Part shown: piece after piece, positions 26,098 to 37,000 of the stretch
Layout: every line of letters starts with the position of its first letter
Position numbering within the stretch: the stretch's first letter is position 1
Source: Olivibacter sp. SDN3
Lineage (GTDB): Bacteria > Bacteroidota > Bacteroidia > Sphingobacteriales > Sphingobacteriaceae
Assembly (NCBI RefSeq): GCF_014334135.1
Contig: NZ_CP060497.1
Location: 1,302,001-1,366,000 of the forward strand
Length of the DNA: 64,000 bases
Direction of reading: 5' to 3'
Made by a program: the position numbers and the translations under genes
The notes under the pieces: model-generated
The model's database searches: none
Told to the model about the DNA's origin: nothing
Seen by the model: the letters and a program-made list of their open reading frames with translations, nothing else

Positions 26098-27528
26098 TTA
26101 TTTCAGCTCCAACAATACCACATTCTCTACGTGTTGTGTATGCGGAAACATATCTACTGGTTTTATCCGTTTTACCTCGTATTTTTCTGTCAACAGTGCA
26201 AGATCGCGCGCCTGTGTGGCGGCATTACAACTCACATAAACAATTTTTGGTGCTTCCAAATCCAGTAATCTCTCCACCACATCGGGATGCATCCCCGCCC
26301 TGGGAGGGTCAGTTATCACGACATTAGGCTTACCATGCTTTTCAACAAAAGCGGACACCAGCACGTCTTTCATATCGCCTGCAAAGAACTGAGCGTTCGT
26401 TATCCCATTAAGCTGTGCGTTGATTTTGGCATCTTCAATAGCCGAAGGTACATATTCAATCCCTATAACCAACTTCACCTGCTTCGCCACAAAGTTGGCA
26501 ATCGTTCCCGTACCGGTATACAAATCGTAAACCAGTTCATCTCCCTTAAAACCTGCGAATTCCCGGGTGATTTTATACAATTCATAGGCCTGTTCTGAAT
26601 TGGTTTGGTAAAAGGATTTGGCCCCTATTTTAAATTTTAAGCGCTGCCCTCCAAGTTCATCCACCTCCATCTCTTCGAAGATATGATCTTTGCCTGCGTA
26701 CACCACTATTTCCTGATCAAAAATGGTATCGTTCTTTTTCTGGTTAATAATGTAAAGTAAAGAACTGATTTCCGGGAAACGCTGTTTAAGAAATTCCATT
26801 ACTAGTTTGACCTGGTCATCAGTCGGATATGCGAAAACCACCACTACCATTAAATCTCCGGTAGTAGCGGTTCTGATTATTAAATTGCGTAACGCTCCTT
26901 CGTGGCTTCGAAGATCATAGTAACTGATTTGATTATCTAAGGTGAATGCCGCTAGCTCATTCCTTATAACGTTGGAAGGGTCTTGCTGCAAATAGCAACG
27001 ATCAATAGCCAATATCTTATCAAAGCGTAAGGGAACATGAAAACCTAAAGCATTCATCTCATGCTCTTGACCTCTGGCAACATCTTCAGCTGTTAGCCAA
27101 CGCTTATTAGAAAAGGTATATTCTAATTTATTCCGATAATAACTTGTTTTTTCAGAGGGAAGAATACTTTCCATGGTAGCGGTATCTATCTTACCTATCC
27201 TAGAAAGGGCATTAGCTACACTTTGCTGTTTGTAATGCAGCTGTGCTCCATAGTCCATATGTTGCCACTTGCATCCTCCACAAGTGCCAAAATGGTTACA
27301 AAAAGCATCGATTCTATACTTGGAAGGCTTTTTGACTTTGGTGATTCTAGCCTCTGCAAAGTTTTTTCTCTTACGAATCAACTCCACATCTACCACATCT
27401 CCCGGGACAGCCTTCTCAATAAATAACACTAAATCGTCAGTTTTCCCAACACCTTTTCCTTCTTCGGCAATATCAATTATTTCAATATTTTCTATCAGCC
27501 TTTTCTCTTGTGGAATTTTTCTTCTCAT
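26098..27528 (-). CDS. rlmD: 23S rRNA (uracil-C5)-methyltransferase RlmD/RumA type
   Basis: A 476-residue methyltransferase: TRAM domain (about 10-70), iron-sulfur cysteines C77, C83 and C86 in CNHFGTCGGCKW plus a later Cys, a SAM-binding motif near YDLYTGTGTIANF, the DPPRAGMH motif and the catalytic Cys in VYVSCNAATQARDL. This layout fits RlmD (m5U1939), though Bacteroidota homologues may modify other uridines. Sits between a small upstream ORF and a short co-transcribed hypothetical gene. Confidence 0.93.
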   Translation of the reverse strand: MRRKIPQEKRLIENIEIIDIAEEGKGVGKTDDLVLFIEKAVPGDVVDVELIRKRKNFAEARITKVKKPSKYRIDAFCNHFGTCGGCKWQHMDYGAQLHYKQQSVANALSRIGKIDTATMESILPSEKTSYYRNKLEYTFSNKRWLTAEDVARGQEHEMNALGFHVPLRFDKILAIDRCYLQQDPSNVIRNELAAFTLDNQISYYDLRSHEGALRNLIIRTATTGDLMVVVVFAYPTDDQVKLVMEFLKQRFPEISSLLYIINQKKNDTIFDQEIVVYAGKDHIFEEMEVDELGGQRLKFKIGAKSFYQTNSEQAYELYKITREFAGFKGDELVYDLYTGTGTIANFVAKQVKLVIGIEYVPSAIEDAKINAQLNGITNAQFFAGDMKDVLVSAFVEKHGKPNVVITDPPRAGMHPDVVERLLDLEAPKIVYVSCNAATQARDLALLTEKYEVKRIKPVDMFPHTQHVENVVLLELK

Positions 27529-27581
27529 GTGGATGCAAAATTACACTTTTAGCTACAATTTTACATCATATGATCGGGAGG

Positions 27582-27710
27582 TCACTTAAGATAAGCAGCC
27601 TTCTTGTTGAAGTACGCTTTTAGTGAAAGCCAAAAACCTTTTTCCTTGGTCTTTTCTGTCATAAACCGACTTTCAATCACCATAGAAAAGTGGAGCAATT
27701 CGCGACGCAT
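27582..27710 (-). CDS. candidate small protein, 42 residues
   Basis: An ORF from ATG 27710 to TGA 27582 encodes a basic 42-residue peptide (MRRELLHFSMVIESRF at the start, FWLSLKAYFNKKAAYLK at the end) with an amphipathic helix in the second half. It has its own promoter match (27727-27756) and lies 53 bases upstream of rlmD, so it may be the first gene of that operon. I do not recognise it. It is short, so coding is not proven. Confidence 0.45.
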   Translation of the reverse strand: MRRELLHFSMVIESRFMTEKTKEKGFWLSLKAYFNKKAAYLK

Positions 27711-27726
27711 AACACTGTCTTTTTTA

Positions 27727-27756
27727 TAAAGCTAACATTTTTACACTAGAAACAAA
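27727..27756 (-). promoter_or_regulatory. predicted promoter of the small ORF/rlmD unit
   Basis: Minus-strand TTTG (27753-27756), about 18 nt, then TAGCTTTA (27727-27734), one base off TAnnTTTG. Transcription would begin about 27723, 13 nt ahead of the small ORF's ATG. Confidence 0.5.
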
Positions 27757-27801
27757 AACAGTCATCCGTGAAAATAAGCAAAACCTAAAAATCCAGTAAA
27801 T

Positions 27802-29148
27802 TTAATCCAGAGAAGGAAAAGAAATTCCCTTTATCTTTCTAAAAAGTTCAACGGCATATAAATCAGTCATACTTGAAACAAAATCCAATACTGACCGAAT
27901 TTTATCATAAGTGGTATTTTCCGGATATTTATACTGATTGGGAATGAGCGCAACCAACTTTTTGTCGTAAGCTGATGTATTATGGATATAAGCTGGAACA
28001 AACTCTTCCAGTAAACCGCTCATTACCTTATAACCGGCAACCTCTATTTGTACCACACTCTGGGCATTATATATTTTCGCTATCGATATTTTTTCGATCC
28101 GCTCCATGACTTCCCTCAATTGCGGATTAATATGATCAATCAGAGACGACTCAAATTTACCGTTCAGGATAACCTTTTCTTTCTCAAAGAAAACAGTTGA
28201 ACACTGCTGGATCAATGTACTGATCGCTTTCGCCCGCAGCAAACTCACTTTACTATCTAAATCTCTAATGGCCTCAAGCCGTTTCTCGATTTGTGTATCT
28301 TGCGTCAGTGGAATCAGCAATTCCTCTACCTCTTGGTAAGAAAGAATGCTCAAGCGGTGCGCATCCTCTATGTCAATAATATTATAACAGATATCATCGG
28401 CAGCTTCCACCAGGTAGACCAGTGGGTGTCTTTTATAAACATCGGGAAGATCGGCATCATTCATCATACCCAATGCCTCGGCAACTTTTACAAAGGAAGT
28501 CTTTTCAGGCTGAAAATAACCATACTTTTTTCTATGTAACCCGAGGCCCTTTTTATTGCCATCGATTGCTGCACACGGGTATTTTACAATGGCTGCCAAC
28601 GTACTGTAAGTGAGCCCAAAACCACCACTCTCCTTCCCATTAAATTGGTGAGTAAGTATACGAAGAGCATTGGCATTCCCTTCGAAATGTAACAGATCAT
28701 GCCATTCCTGCTCGCTTACCTCATTTTGGTACCTTAGGCCATCTCCATTAGAAAAATAAAACGAAATTGCTGCTTCCCCTGAATGTCCAAAGGCGGGATT
28801 TCCCAGGTCATGCGCTAGACAGGCGCTGGAAACGATGTTTCCTATCTCTTGTAAATAAGGAAACTCCCTATCAACTTCCGGATAATCTTCTTTGTATTTC
28901 GTGTAAAAGATACGGCCGAGCGACCTACCTACACTGGCCACTTCTAAACTATGAGTAAGCCTATTATGCACAAAAACACTTCCTGGCAATGGAAAAACCT
29001 GTGTTTTGTTCTGTAAACGTCTAAAAGGAGAAGAGAATATCAAACGATCATAATCCCTCTGGAATTCTGATCTCGCCATATCTTCATTTTTTATCTCGCG
29101 ATGTTCATATCCCCAACGTTTTGCAGAAAGTAGTTTTTTCCAGTCCAT
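27802..29148 (-). CDS. dgt: dGTP triphosphohydrolase (dGTPase, HD family)
   Basis: A 448-residue HD-domain enzyme that splits dGTP (or dNTPs) into deoxynucleoside and triphosphate. The metal-binding residues are in RLTHSLEVASVGR and ACLAHDLGNPAFGHSGE, typical of Dgt. The N-terminal FRRLQNKTQVF motif is also diagnostic. It helps control dNTP pools; the family also includes phage-defence members, but nothing here points to that. Confidence 0.93.
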   Translation of the reverse strand: MDWKKLLSAKRWGYEHREIKNEDMARSEFQRDYDRLIFSSPFRRLQNKTQVFPLPGSVFVHNRLTHSLEVASVGRSLGRIFYTKYKEDYPEVDREFPYLQEIGNIVSSACLAHDLGNPAFGHSGEAAISFYFSNGDGLRYQNEVSEQEWHDLLHFEGNANALRILTHQFNGKESGGFGLTYSTLAAIVKYPCAAIDGNKKGLGLHRKKYGYFQPEKTSFVKVAEALGMMNDADLPDVYKRHPLVYLVEAADDICYNIIDIEDAHRLSILSYQEVEELLIPLTQDTQIEKRLEAIRDLDSKVSLLRAKAISTLIQQCSTVFFEKEKVILNGKFESSLIDHINPQLREVMERIEKISIAKIYNAQSVVQIEVAGYKVMSGLLEEFVPAYIHNTSAYDKKLVALIPNQYKYPENTTYDKIRSVLDFVSSMTDLYAVELFRKIKGISFPSLD

Positions 29149-29187
29149 TCGTAAAGTTTAGGGCAAAGATAAGATAGCTCACGTATT

Positions 29188-30183
29188 TTACCTCATTTTT
29201 AATCGTAATACCTGGTGGCTTGCTGTTATATAAATGGTTTTTCCGTCCGCAGATAACGCACAATTAGATACAGCTTGTGGAATTTTTATCTGCCCGATGG
29301 GCTCATACGACTTATTAAAAACCCATATTCCGCCCGGTCCGCTGGAAAAAATATTTCCTTCTTCATCTATCTTCAATCCATCAGGTCCGCCCCCGTGTTC
29401 GCTAAAATCAAAAACAACACCAGCGGCTTTTACTGAATCATCGGCAGTGATGTCATAAGCAAACAGCATAGGTTTTGCATTATCTGAGTTACCGACAATA
29501 AGCTTTTGTTCGTCTGGCGTAAAAGCCAGTCCGTTTGGCCGCGATAAGCTATCGATAATCAAGGTTAAATTGCCTGCGGTATCTAACTTATAAACGCCAT
29601 TTACCGCCAGTTCTTGCTTGTAAATATCCTGATCATTCAATCCATATGGAGGGTCCGTAAAAAAGAAATCGCCATTACTCCGCTGCACCACATCGTTAGG
29701 ACTATTGAAACGTTTATTGTCAAACGTATCAGCCAATGCAATAAATTTTGGTTGTGGGTGTGTAATCAAGGCATCCATTCTTGCTAAACTTCTGTTGCCA
29801 TGCTGGCAAAGAATAAGGTTATCATTTAAGTCTAAGATCAGGCCATTAGATCCCATTTCACCGCCACGAGGTACATCCCCGGTATAACCAGAAGGCTTGA
29901 GGTACTCCTCCAGACCGTTTTGTGCCGTCCACTTATACACCACATTATTGGGTACATCAGAGAAAAGCAGCATATTATGCTCGTCGACCCATACGGGGCC
30001 TTCACACCAAGCAAAGCCCTCGGCGAGGACCTCCAATTGAGCATTTAGCTCTATTAGCTTGTCTATGTCTGTATGTAGTCTTTCTATGCTGCCGATAGTG
30101 TCCTCCTCCTTATTATCTTGCTCTTGCTGATTGTTACAGGCCAATAATGGCACAACCAGCAATACAGTTAATACTAATTTCAT
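29188..30183 (-). CDS. SMP-30/gluconolactonase family lipoprotein
   Basis: A 331-residue beta-propeller lactonase. From the chosen ATG at 30183 the protein has a lipobox (LLACN), which argues against the longer open frame to 30228. Propeller signatures include EGPVWVDEHNMLLFSDV, NSPNDVV, DPPYGL and SRPNGLAFTPDE. The family hydrolyses sugar lactones with a divalent metal, so a periplasmic gluconolactonase-type role is plausible. It begins 50 bases after the desaturase stop and may be co-transcribed. Confidence 0.85.
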   Translation of the reverse strand: MKLVLTVLLVVPLLACNNQQEQDNKEEDTIGSIERLHTDIDKLIELNAQLEVLAEGFAWCEGPVWVDEHNMLLFSDVPNNVVYKWTAQNGLEEYLKPSGYTGDVPRGGEMGSNGLILDLNDNLILCQHGNRSLARMDALITHPQPKFIALADTFDNKRFNSPNDVVQRSNGDFFFTDPPYGLNDQDIYKQELAVNGVYKLDTAGNLTLIIDSLSRPNGLAFTPDEQKLIVGNSDNAKPMLFAYDITADDSVKAAGVVFDFSEHGGGPDGLKIDEEGNIFSSGPGGIWVFNKSYEPIGQIKIPQAVSNCALSADGKTIYITASHQVLRLKMR

Positions 30184-30233
30184 TATAAACAATCCTTTTT
30201 TGTATTTTTTTAATCCCCCTAATAACAATTGTT

Positions 30234-31334
30234 TTAAAGCTCTCCGGTTTTAAATAAATTCTCTTTACGCCCATTTTTCCGTAACAAACGGAAGTGCGAG
30301 CTAACCGCTTTCCAAAAAGGATAACACGTATAAGGTAGATTATGTTCTTTGGCATAACGTCTGATTACTTTGGTTATATAGGGGTAGTAGGTATGCGCTA
30401 CACCCGGGAATAAGTGGTGAGCCACATGATGGGTAAACCCTCCAAATAAAAAATTAGCTAGTTTACTATCCGCGCTGAAATCTTTTGTCACACTCATCTG
30501 GTGCTCAGCCCAGGTTGTTTGCATTTTTCCATCTTCTGGAGCCATGGGGAAGTGCGCGTGTTCGTCTACATGTGTAGATAATAAGGCGACCACACCTAAG
30601 ACGCTCCCACAGAGATGCATCGTAATCCAAGCCACCAAAATGATATGCCACGGTTGTGCCAGCACTATCATCGGAACGATGAGCATATAAAAAAGATTAA
30701 ATAATTTGCAGGCAAACAGCTTTACATACTCCACCTTCGGGATTTTTACCACACGCTTGAGGTAATTATCTTTCGATCCAAAAAAATCCTTGAAATCTCT
30801 AATAAACAACCAGTTCAATGTATAACAAGGGTATAAAAGCCACATATAAATATGTTGGTACTGGTGGTAATTAAAAAATCTACTCGAAGGGAAAATCCGA
30901 ACTAGATCGCTCTGCTTAATGTCGATATCCCAATTTTGTATATTGGCATAGGGATGATGTAACACCAAGTGCCTTTTCTTCCAGATAAAGCTGTTACTAC
31001 CAAAAAGCTCCAGTACATAAGTAAACCACTTGTTATATTTCGGGTTTCTAAAGACAGCGTTATGTGCAGCATCATGAAATGCGTTTATAAAAAGTACGAT
31101 CATAAATAATCCTGCCAAAATATAAAAGAAGAATAGCAGGGAAATAGCATTTCCGTAAACCAAAATCCCTATATAGGCAGCAATATAGCCCGCCAACAAT
31201 CCAATTGATTTTACAATATTAGCCGTTTGGATCATTGGGTTCTTCAAGATATTTTCATGCACCTCCCTTTGCATCTTTTTGAAAAAATCGTCCTCGGAGG
31301 TTTTTCTAAAAGTAGGTTTTATAAGTTTTTCCAT
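30234..31334 (-). CDS. fatty acid desaturase, acyl-lipid/acyl-CoA type
   Basis: A 366-residue membrane di-iron desaturase with the three histidine boxes: HDAAHN (87-92), HLVLHH (122-127) and HVAHH about residue 310. Four hydrophobic segments surround them. The spacing fits front-end or linoleoyl-CoA-type desaturases. It would introduce double bases of unsaturation into membrane acyl chains. No cytochrome b5 domain is fused. Confidence 0.9.
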   Translation of the reverse strand: MEKLIKPTFRKTSEDDFFKKMQREVHENILKNPMIQTANIVKSIGLLAGYIAAYIGILVYGNAISLLFFFYILAGLFMIVLFINAFHDAAHNAVFRNPKYNKWFTYVLELFGSNSFIWKKRHLVLHHPYANIQNWDIDIKQSDLVRIFPSSRFFNYHQYQHIYMWLLYPCYTLNWLFIRDFKDFFGSKDNYLKRVVKIPKVEYVKLFACKLFNLFYMLIVPMIVLAQPWHIILVAWITMHLCGSVLGVVALLSTHVDEHAHFPMAPEDGKMQTTWAEHQMSVTKDFSADSKLANFLFGGFTHHVAHHLFPGVAHTYYPYITKVIRRYAKEHNLPYTCYPFWKAVSSHFRLLRKNGRKENLFKTGEL

Positions 31335-32214
31335 ATGCTTTCAATCAACCAATCGTCAGCCACATTTTACTGGGGGCTGATCAAATGCGTAAGCTATAGA
31401 CGCTAACCGTTACAAAAATGATACATTTTAATTTTAATATGGTTTTAATTGAATCATTTTTTACATAGAAAAGACCTTTCTTCTATTCTTATTGTGTTAA
31501 GGTGAATTACTAACGTACATTAATATTTTCTGATTATTACTATATTATTTTGCTATTCATAAATTCCTTAATTAACATTATTATCATTTCATGAAACAAC
31601 AGCTCAATTCAAACTTTTTCTATTGTAAGTCTACACAGTGACCGTTAAGGAGACCTGCATTTTGAAGACTATACAATCAATTTAACATCCAAGGTAATGC
31701 GCGCTAGATCTTATTATTAGAAGCCGAATCTGTGAATAAATTTTTTTCGAAAAGTAAGAAGTGATTATGATAAGAACTTTCATCACGCCTCTATATGTCA
31801 ATAAACACTCTTTTTAGATGGCGAAGTAGCTATAGAAACCTCCTAGGGATAAATCAGGATATTTACGTCCGGAAAGTGTTATTGGGAAAAGATACCCTAC
31901 GGAAAAGACACCATTCACTTGCGTAGGCGCAGCATTTTAGATCTATTATAAGTGTTTTAATAGATAAAACACCGTCAGAATACGATGGCTTTTTTAATTT
32001 GGTCTACCAGAAAAATTTTCTTATCCTTGTTTAACCAAAGTTTATAAATAGCGTTATGGCGCCCTAAATTATGAGGTATACATTCGGAAGATTGATCGAC
32101 CTAAGGTGCTATTATTTTAATGGATTTTAATAAATTTCAGGCGGCATACCGTTCTATAAATTTTGCTAAAAGGTTTTATATGTTTATTTTAAGGATTTAT
32201 AAATAGCAAGAAAC
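31335..32214. other. 880-bp AT-rich region without a recognisable gene
   Basis: Both strands lack an ORF of 60 codons and I find no credible short one. It must contain the desaturase promoter at its left and that of the ECF sigma factor at its right. One perfect hairpin is present: GTGTTTTA (31952-31959), 5-nt loop, TAAAACAC (31965-31972). It is unusually long for this otherwise compact window and may be a degraded gene or carry an unrecognised RNA. Confidence 0.6.
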
Positions 32215-32751
32215 ATGGAACAGGAAGATACCCTATTGCTTCAGCAAATCCAGGAAGGGTCTATCTTGGCCTATGAGCAGTTGTTCAAAAAGTATTATAA
32301 ACCATTGGTTCTTCAGGCAAGATTCCTTTTGAACGAAGAGATGGAAGCAGAAGATCTTGTGCAAAATCTTTTTGTAAAAATGTGGCAAAAAAACATCTTC
32401 ACTTTTGTTAATTCTTCTATTAAAGCATATTTGCAACGTGCAGTGCGAAATGAATGCTTACATGTACTAGAGAAAAAGAAGGTTCATGAACGAAAAATGC
32501 TTCAATATTTTGCATCTTTGGAAAAACCTATAGAAAACGATACCTTAGAAGCAAGAGAGACACAAGTGCAGATAGAAAACGTTTTGAAGGACCTGCCCAT
32601 GCAACGTCTAACGGCCTTCAAACTGGTGTATTTTGAGAAGAAAAAATATCAGGAAGCTGCAAATGAAATGGGGATATCAATTAATTCCATAAAAACGCAT
32701 CTGAAGCTCGCGATAAAGTCTCTCCAACAGAAAATGATTCATATAAAATAA
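32215..32751 (+). CDS. ECF-type RNA polymerase sigma factor
   Basis: A 178-residue sigma-70 family protein of the type paired with FecR and SusC/SusD in Bacteroidota. Region 2 contains YEQLFKKYYKPLV and EAEDLVQNLFVKMWQ, and region 4 is a helix-turn-helix near EAANEMGISINSIKTHLKLAIKSL. It is the first gene of sigma-fecR-susC-susD, and its likely job is to transcribe susCD when the SusC STN domain signals through FecR. Confidence 0.95.
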   Translation: MEQEDTLLLQQIQEGSILAYEQLFKKYYKPLVLQARFLLNEEMEAEDLVQNLFVKMWQKNIFTFVNSSIKAYLQRAVRNECLHVLEKKKVHERKMLQYFASLEKPIENDTLEARETQVQIENVLKDLPMQRLTAFKLVYFEKKKYQEAANEMGISINSIKTHLKLAIKSLQQKMIHIK

Positions 32752-32794
32752 CATAGCATTCACCCTATCGATAGATTTTAGGGTCAATAATATA

Positions 32795-33934
32795 ATGCCA
32801 CAAGATATTGATACCATAAGGCTGCTCATGATCGAGAAACTCGCCGGTTCCATTACAGAGACCGACGACCAATATCTTATGCACTTAATCTCATCTTCTG
32901 AAGAAATCAAGCGTCTTTGGCGAAGTATGCAGCAACAGTTTTCTAGCGATAAAATCGACGAAAACATCGCATGGAACAAGGTTCTTCCTCGATTAGAAGA
33001 CAAGACCCCCGAGCCATTATCACCGGGCCGTCATACGAGAAGGCGTCCTTACTGGATATGGATAAGCGGAGCCGCTGCAACCTTTCTATTAGGTGTATTC
33101 TTTTTATTGTCTCGCCCGTCCTCAAGCGATGCCCCGTCAGTTGCCTCCTTATTTGATGAGTTTCCTGTAGTAGATTCTGTTCAGCTACTTACTGCAGAAG
33201 CGCAAACGATCAATCTAGAAAACGAAGAGGCCGGGAAGCGCTTGGGAGAACACCTGGTTGCTTCCAAAAATAATTTAAGGGTTGAAGGCAGAGATGCTAC
33301 TGCCAGATGGCACATACTGTTGGTTCCCCCCTCTAAAGATTATCAGCTCACCTTGGCCGATGGCACCAAAGTAACCCTGAACTCGACTAGTAAAATCAGG
33401 TTTCCAACAACCTTTGACACGAACAAGCGGGAGATCTTTTTAGAAGGCGAAGCTTATTTTGAAGTTGCGAAAGATGCCCGACGCCCCTTCAACGTGATAA
33501 CCGCATCTGGACAGGTAGAGGTACTGGGAACAGCCTTCAGCGTAAAGGCCTATAAACAGGAAGCATTTGAGACCTCGCTTCGGGAAGGGAGCGTGCGCGT
33601 ATCCGCTGCCAGCCAAAAGCGTTTATTAAGGCCCGGTTATAAGCTCACTATAGCCGGCGACAAACCTACGCTGAGCAAATTTGATTTCGATGAAGAATTC
33701 TCATGGGTATCAGGAGTCTTCCATTTTCACAAACAACCCTTAAGTGTAGTTGCCCGAGCAATGGAACGTTGGTACGATATTGAAGTCATCATCCAACAAG
33801 AGCATTTAAAGCAGGCTCGCCTTTCTGGAGCCATTATAAAACAGGAACCCCTGGAAAATACACTGTTTTTTTTGGAGCAATCAATGAAAATAAAAACAAA
33901 AACAGAAGGTAAAACACTGATATTAAGCCAATAG
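32795..33934 (+). CDS. FecR family anti-sigma factor
   Basis: A 379-residue protein with a cytoplasmic anti-sigma part (1-85), one transmembrane segment (about 86-106), a periplasmic FecR domain (about 180-280; LADGTKVTLNSTSKIRF, GEAYFEVAKD) and a C-terminal DUF4974 domain (about 300-379). It begins 43 bases after the sigma gene and should hold that sigma until the STN domain of the following SusC contacts it. Confidence 0.95.
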   Translation: MPQDIDTIRLLMIEKLAGSITETDDQYLMHLISSSEEIKRLWRSMQQQFSSDKIDENIAWNKVLPRLEDKTPEPLSPGRHTRRRPYWIWISGAAATFLLGVFFLLSRPSSSDAPSVASLFDEFPVVDSVQLLTAEAQTINLENEEAGKRLGEHLVASKNNLRVEGRDATARWHILLVPPSKDYQLTLADGTKVTLNSTSKIRFPTTFDTNKREIFLEGEAYFEVAKDARRPFNVITASGQVEVLGTAFSVKAYKQEAFETSLREGSVRVSAASQKRLLRPGYKLTIAGDKPTLSKFDFDEEFSWVSGVFHFHKQPLSVVARAMERWYDIEVIIQQEHLKQARLSGAIIKQEPLENTLFFLEQSMKIKTKTEGKTLILSQ

Positions 33935-34034
33935 TAATTTTTATTCACACAATTTTCATTTTGCGTTCACCCATTTCTTTATAAAATACGGTCATACCCA
34001 GAAACAAATTATAAAACCAAATGAAGTTTCAGGT

Positions 34035-37000
34035 ATGCGAAAAAGAAAAATTCTCCTTAAGCCCAAGATCCTACTAACAAGCTGGTTTCTTTTGACCCTT
34101 CATGCGCTATGCTACGCCGATCAGGGCGGCAACAGCCGGGTAACGTTCAGCGGAAACAATGTACAGCTCGTTGACCTTTTCAAAGCGATAAAGAAACAAA
34201 CGGGCCTGACGGTCTTTTACAGCAATGAGGCGCTTAATGAAGCAGAAAAAATCAAAGTCGATTTCAACCAGGAAACCGTAGAAAATGTATTGTCCAGTGT
34301 TTTGGCCAAGCAAAATTTTACGTGGACTATCAAAGGTAATTTTATTGTCCTCAACCCAGACAAGCCCGCCGCCAAACGGCAGGAATTCACGGTATCAGGC
34401 ACTATCAAAGATGCCGAAACGCAGGAGGTACTCCCCGGGGTGAGTGTCATTTTAAAGGGAACCAACATCGGGACTACCTCCAATGTCGACGGCAACTTCA
34501 GCTTGTTACTCAGTAAAGAGCAGGCGGCCAACGGCACATTATCATTCTCATATGTAGGCTATACTCCCTTAGACACGCTTATACGATCGCGCGAAACACT
34601 TAACGTCACAATGACGGTAGATGCTTCTAGCCTAGACGAGGTAGTTGTGTTGGCCTACGGGTCGCAGAAAAAGGCTACTGTTACCGGTTCTGTTGCATCT
34701 ATCCCTACAAAAGAATTAGTACAAAGCCCGGTATCCAATTTAACCAATGCTCTGGCAGGTAGATTACCTGGATTGATCACCACCCAACGCAGTGGTGAAC
34801 CGGGTGTAGATGCCGCTTCACTATACGTCAGGGGCGTAAGCACCATCAATAATGCCAATCCGATTATTATGGTAGATGGCGTAGAACGTAGCATGGATTA
34901 CCTCGACCCAAACGATGTCGAAAGTGTAACCATTCTCAAAGACGCCGCTGCTACAGCCGTTCTGGGAATGCGGGGCGCTAACGGTGCCGTATTAGTTACC
35001 ACCAAGCGCGGAAAAGCCGGCAAGCCCGAAGTAAGTTTTAGAGCGTCTACCGGTTTCCAAGAGGCCACCCGTATACCCGAATACTTAGGTTCTTACGATT
35101 ATGCCCGTTTATATAACGAAGCGATCACAAATGATGGTGGGCAGATTGCCTTTTCTGATGAAGAGCTGGAAGGTTATCGTAATGGAACACTACCCAATAT
35201 TGATCATTATGCGTATATGATGCGCCCATCTAATGTAACACAGGGGAATCTCAATGTGAGTGGAGGAACAGATATTGCCCGCTATTTTATCTCCGCAGGA
35301 TATAACCGGGCAGAAGGGAACTACCGTCATACCTCCGATAACGAACAGGGTTTCGATGGAAATAACCTCATGAACCGTTACAACCTCCGGGCAAATGTAG
35401 ATGTAGATATTACCAAAACGCTGTCGGCACGTGTAGATTTGGCCGGCATTATCACCCAACGCCGAGACGGCAACAACTCCGCCTCGAGTATTATGAATCT
35501 GGCCAATCGGATGCCTCCCATTTTCCCGTTATTCAATGAAGATGGCAGTCTTTGGGGAAATGGAACTTTTACACAGAACCTACATGGGGAGCTTTCCCGT
35601 AAGGGCTATCGTAATTTTTTCAACAATACAACACAGGGGACATTCTCGCTCAAGCGAAAGTTAGATTTCATCACTAAAAACCTTTCCGGCCAAATACTTA
35701 TGGCCTATGATCAAACCAACAATCCAAGCGCTTCCTATACCAGGGATTACGCTGTGTTCGAGCCGCTTTACAATAATGGCGGAGAGTTAACGGGTTACCG
35801 AAAGTTTAGGGACGATACACAAATTAACCCTGATGGGAGCTTCAATGGAGGCGGACTCAACCGCAACACCTACCTCGAGGCCTCCCTCAATTGGAACGGT
35901 ACCTTTGGCAATCATAATGTATCGGCCATGGCCTTGGTTAATCGGCGTCTGCAAAACAACAACTCAGAAATTCCGTTTGCCTACGAATCCAGCCTGTTCC
36001 GGGGAACATACGATTACAAACAACGTTACCTCTTAGAAATAAGCGCTTCTTACCAAGGCTCTGAGAACTTCCCTCCCGGCAGTCGCTATGGGCTATTTCC
36101 GTCCATCTCGGCAGGATGGGTACTCTCTGAGGAATCCTTTCTAAAAGATGTGGCGTTTATAAACTTTCTAAAATTGCGCACCTCCTACGGAGAAGTTGGG
36201 AACGACCGTTCGGGTGGTGATCGATTTTTATGGTTCACCTCCTGGCGAGAAAATCCCAGTGATCACCAGAACCAATACTTCTTCGGCACCGGAGCTTCCC
36301 GTGCAGCGGGTTGGCAACAGGAGGCTGTAGGTAATCCGGGTGTTACCTGGGAACGGGGACGCCAATTCAATGTCGGACTGGAAGCCAGTCTATTCAGGGA
36401 CATCCTATCCTTCACCTTAGATGTGTTTAAAGAGAGAAGAAGCAATATTTTAATCACACGAAACAGTTTGAGTGATGTCTTCGGGCAGAACATTAAACCT
36501 CAGAATCTTGGTATCGTAGATAACCACGGTTTCGAATTAGAAGTAATAGCTAGGCAGCAATTGGGTGACTTTTCTTATACCGTACGTCCTAATATCACTT
36601 TCGCCCGCAACAATCGAGTATTCTTTGATGAAGTGGCACGGGCTTATCCCTGGATGCGTCGTACCGGCACCCCTATCGACACCAAATTCGGTTTAATCGC
36701 CGATGGCTTCTTCGAAAATCAAGCGGCAGTAGACGCTCATCCCTATCAGAACTTCTCCGACTACGGTCCTGGCGATATCCGCTATGTTAAATTAACCGGC
36801 GACGAATATGACTATATACAACCCGGATTTGACGAAACCGTTATCGGCCGACCGCGTACTCCGGAGTATATGTTCGGAACAGCGATAGAGCTTGCTTACA
36901 AGAATTTTGATGTTAGCGTACTTTTTCAGGGCGCAACCGGTGCCGACGTCATGCTAGAAAATGAAGCCGTTTATGAATTCTTTCAGGGAGGAAAGGTCAA

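Noticed and set aside
27802-29148. dGTPase as part of a phage-defence system
   Set aside because: No reverse transcriptase, effector or other defence gene is adjacent, and the sequence fits ordinary Dgt.
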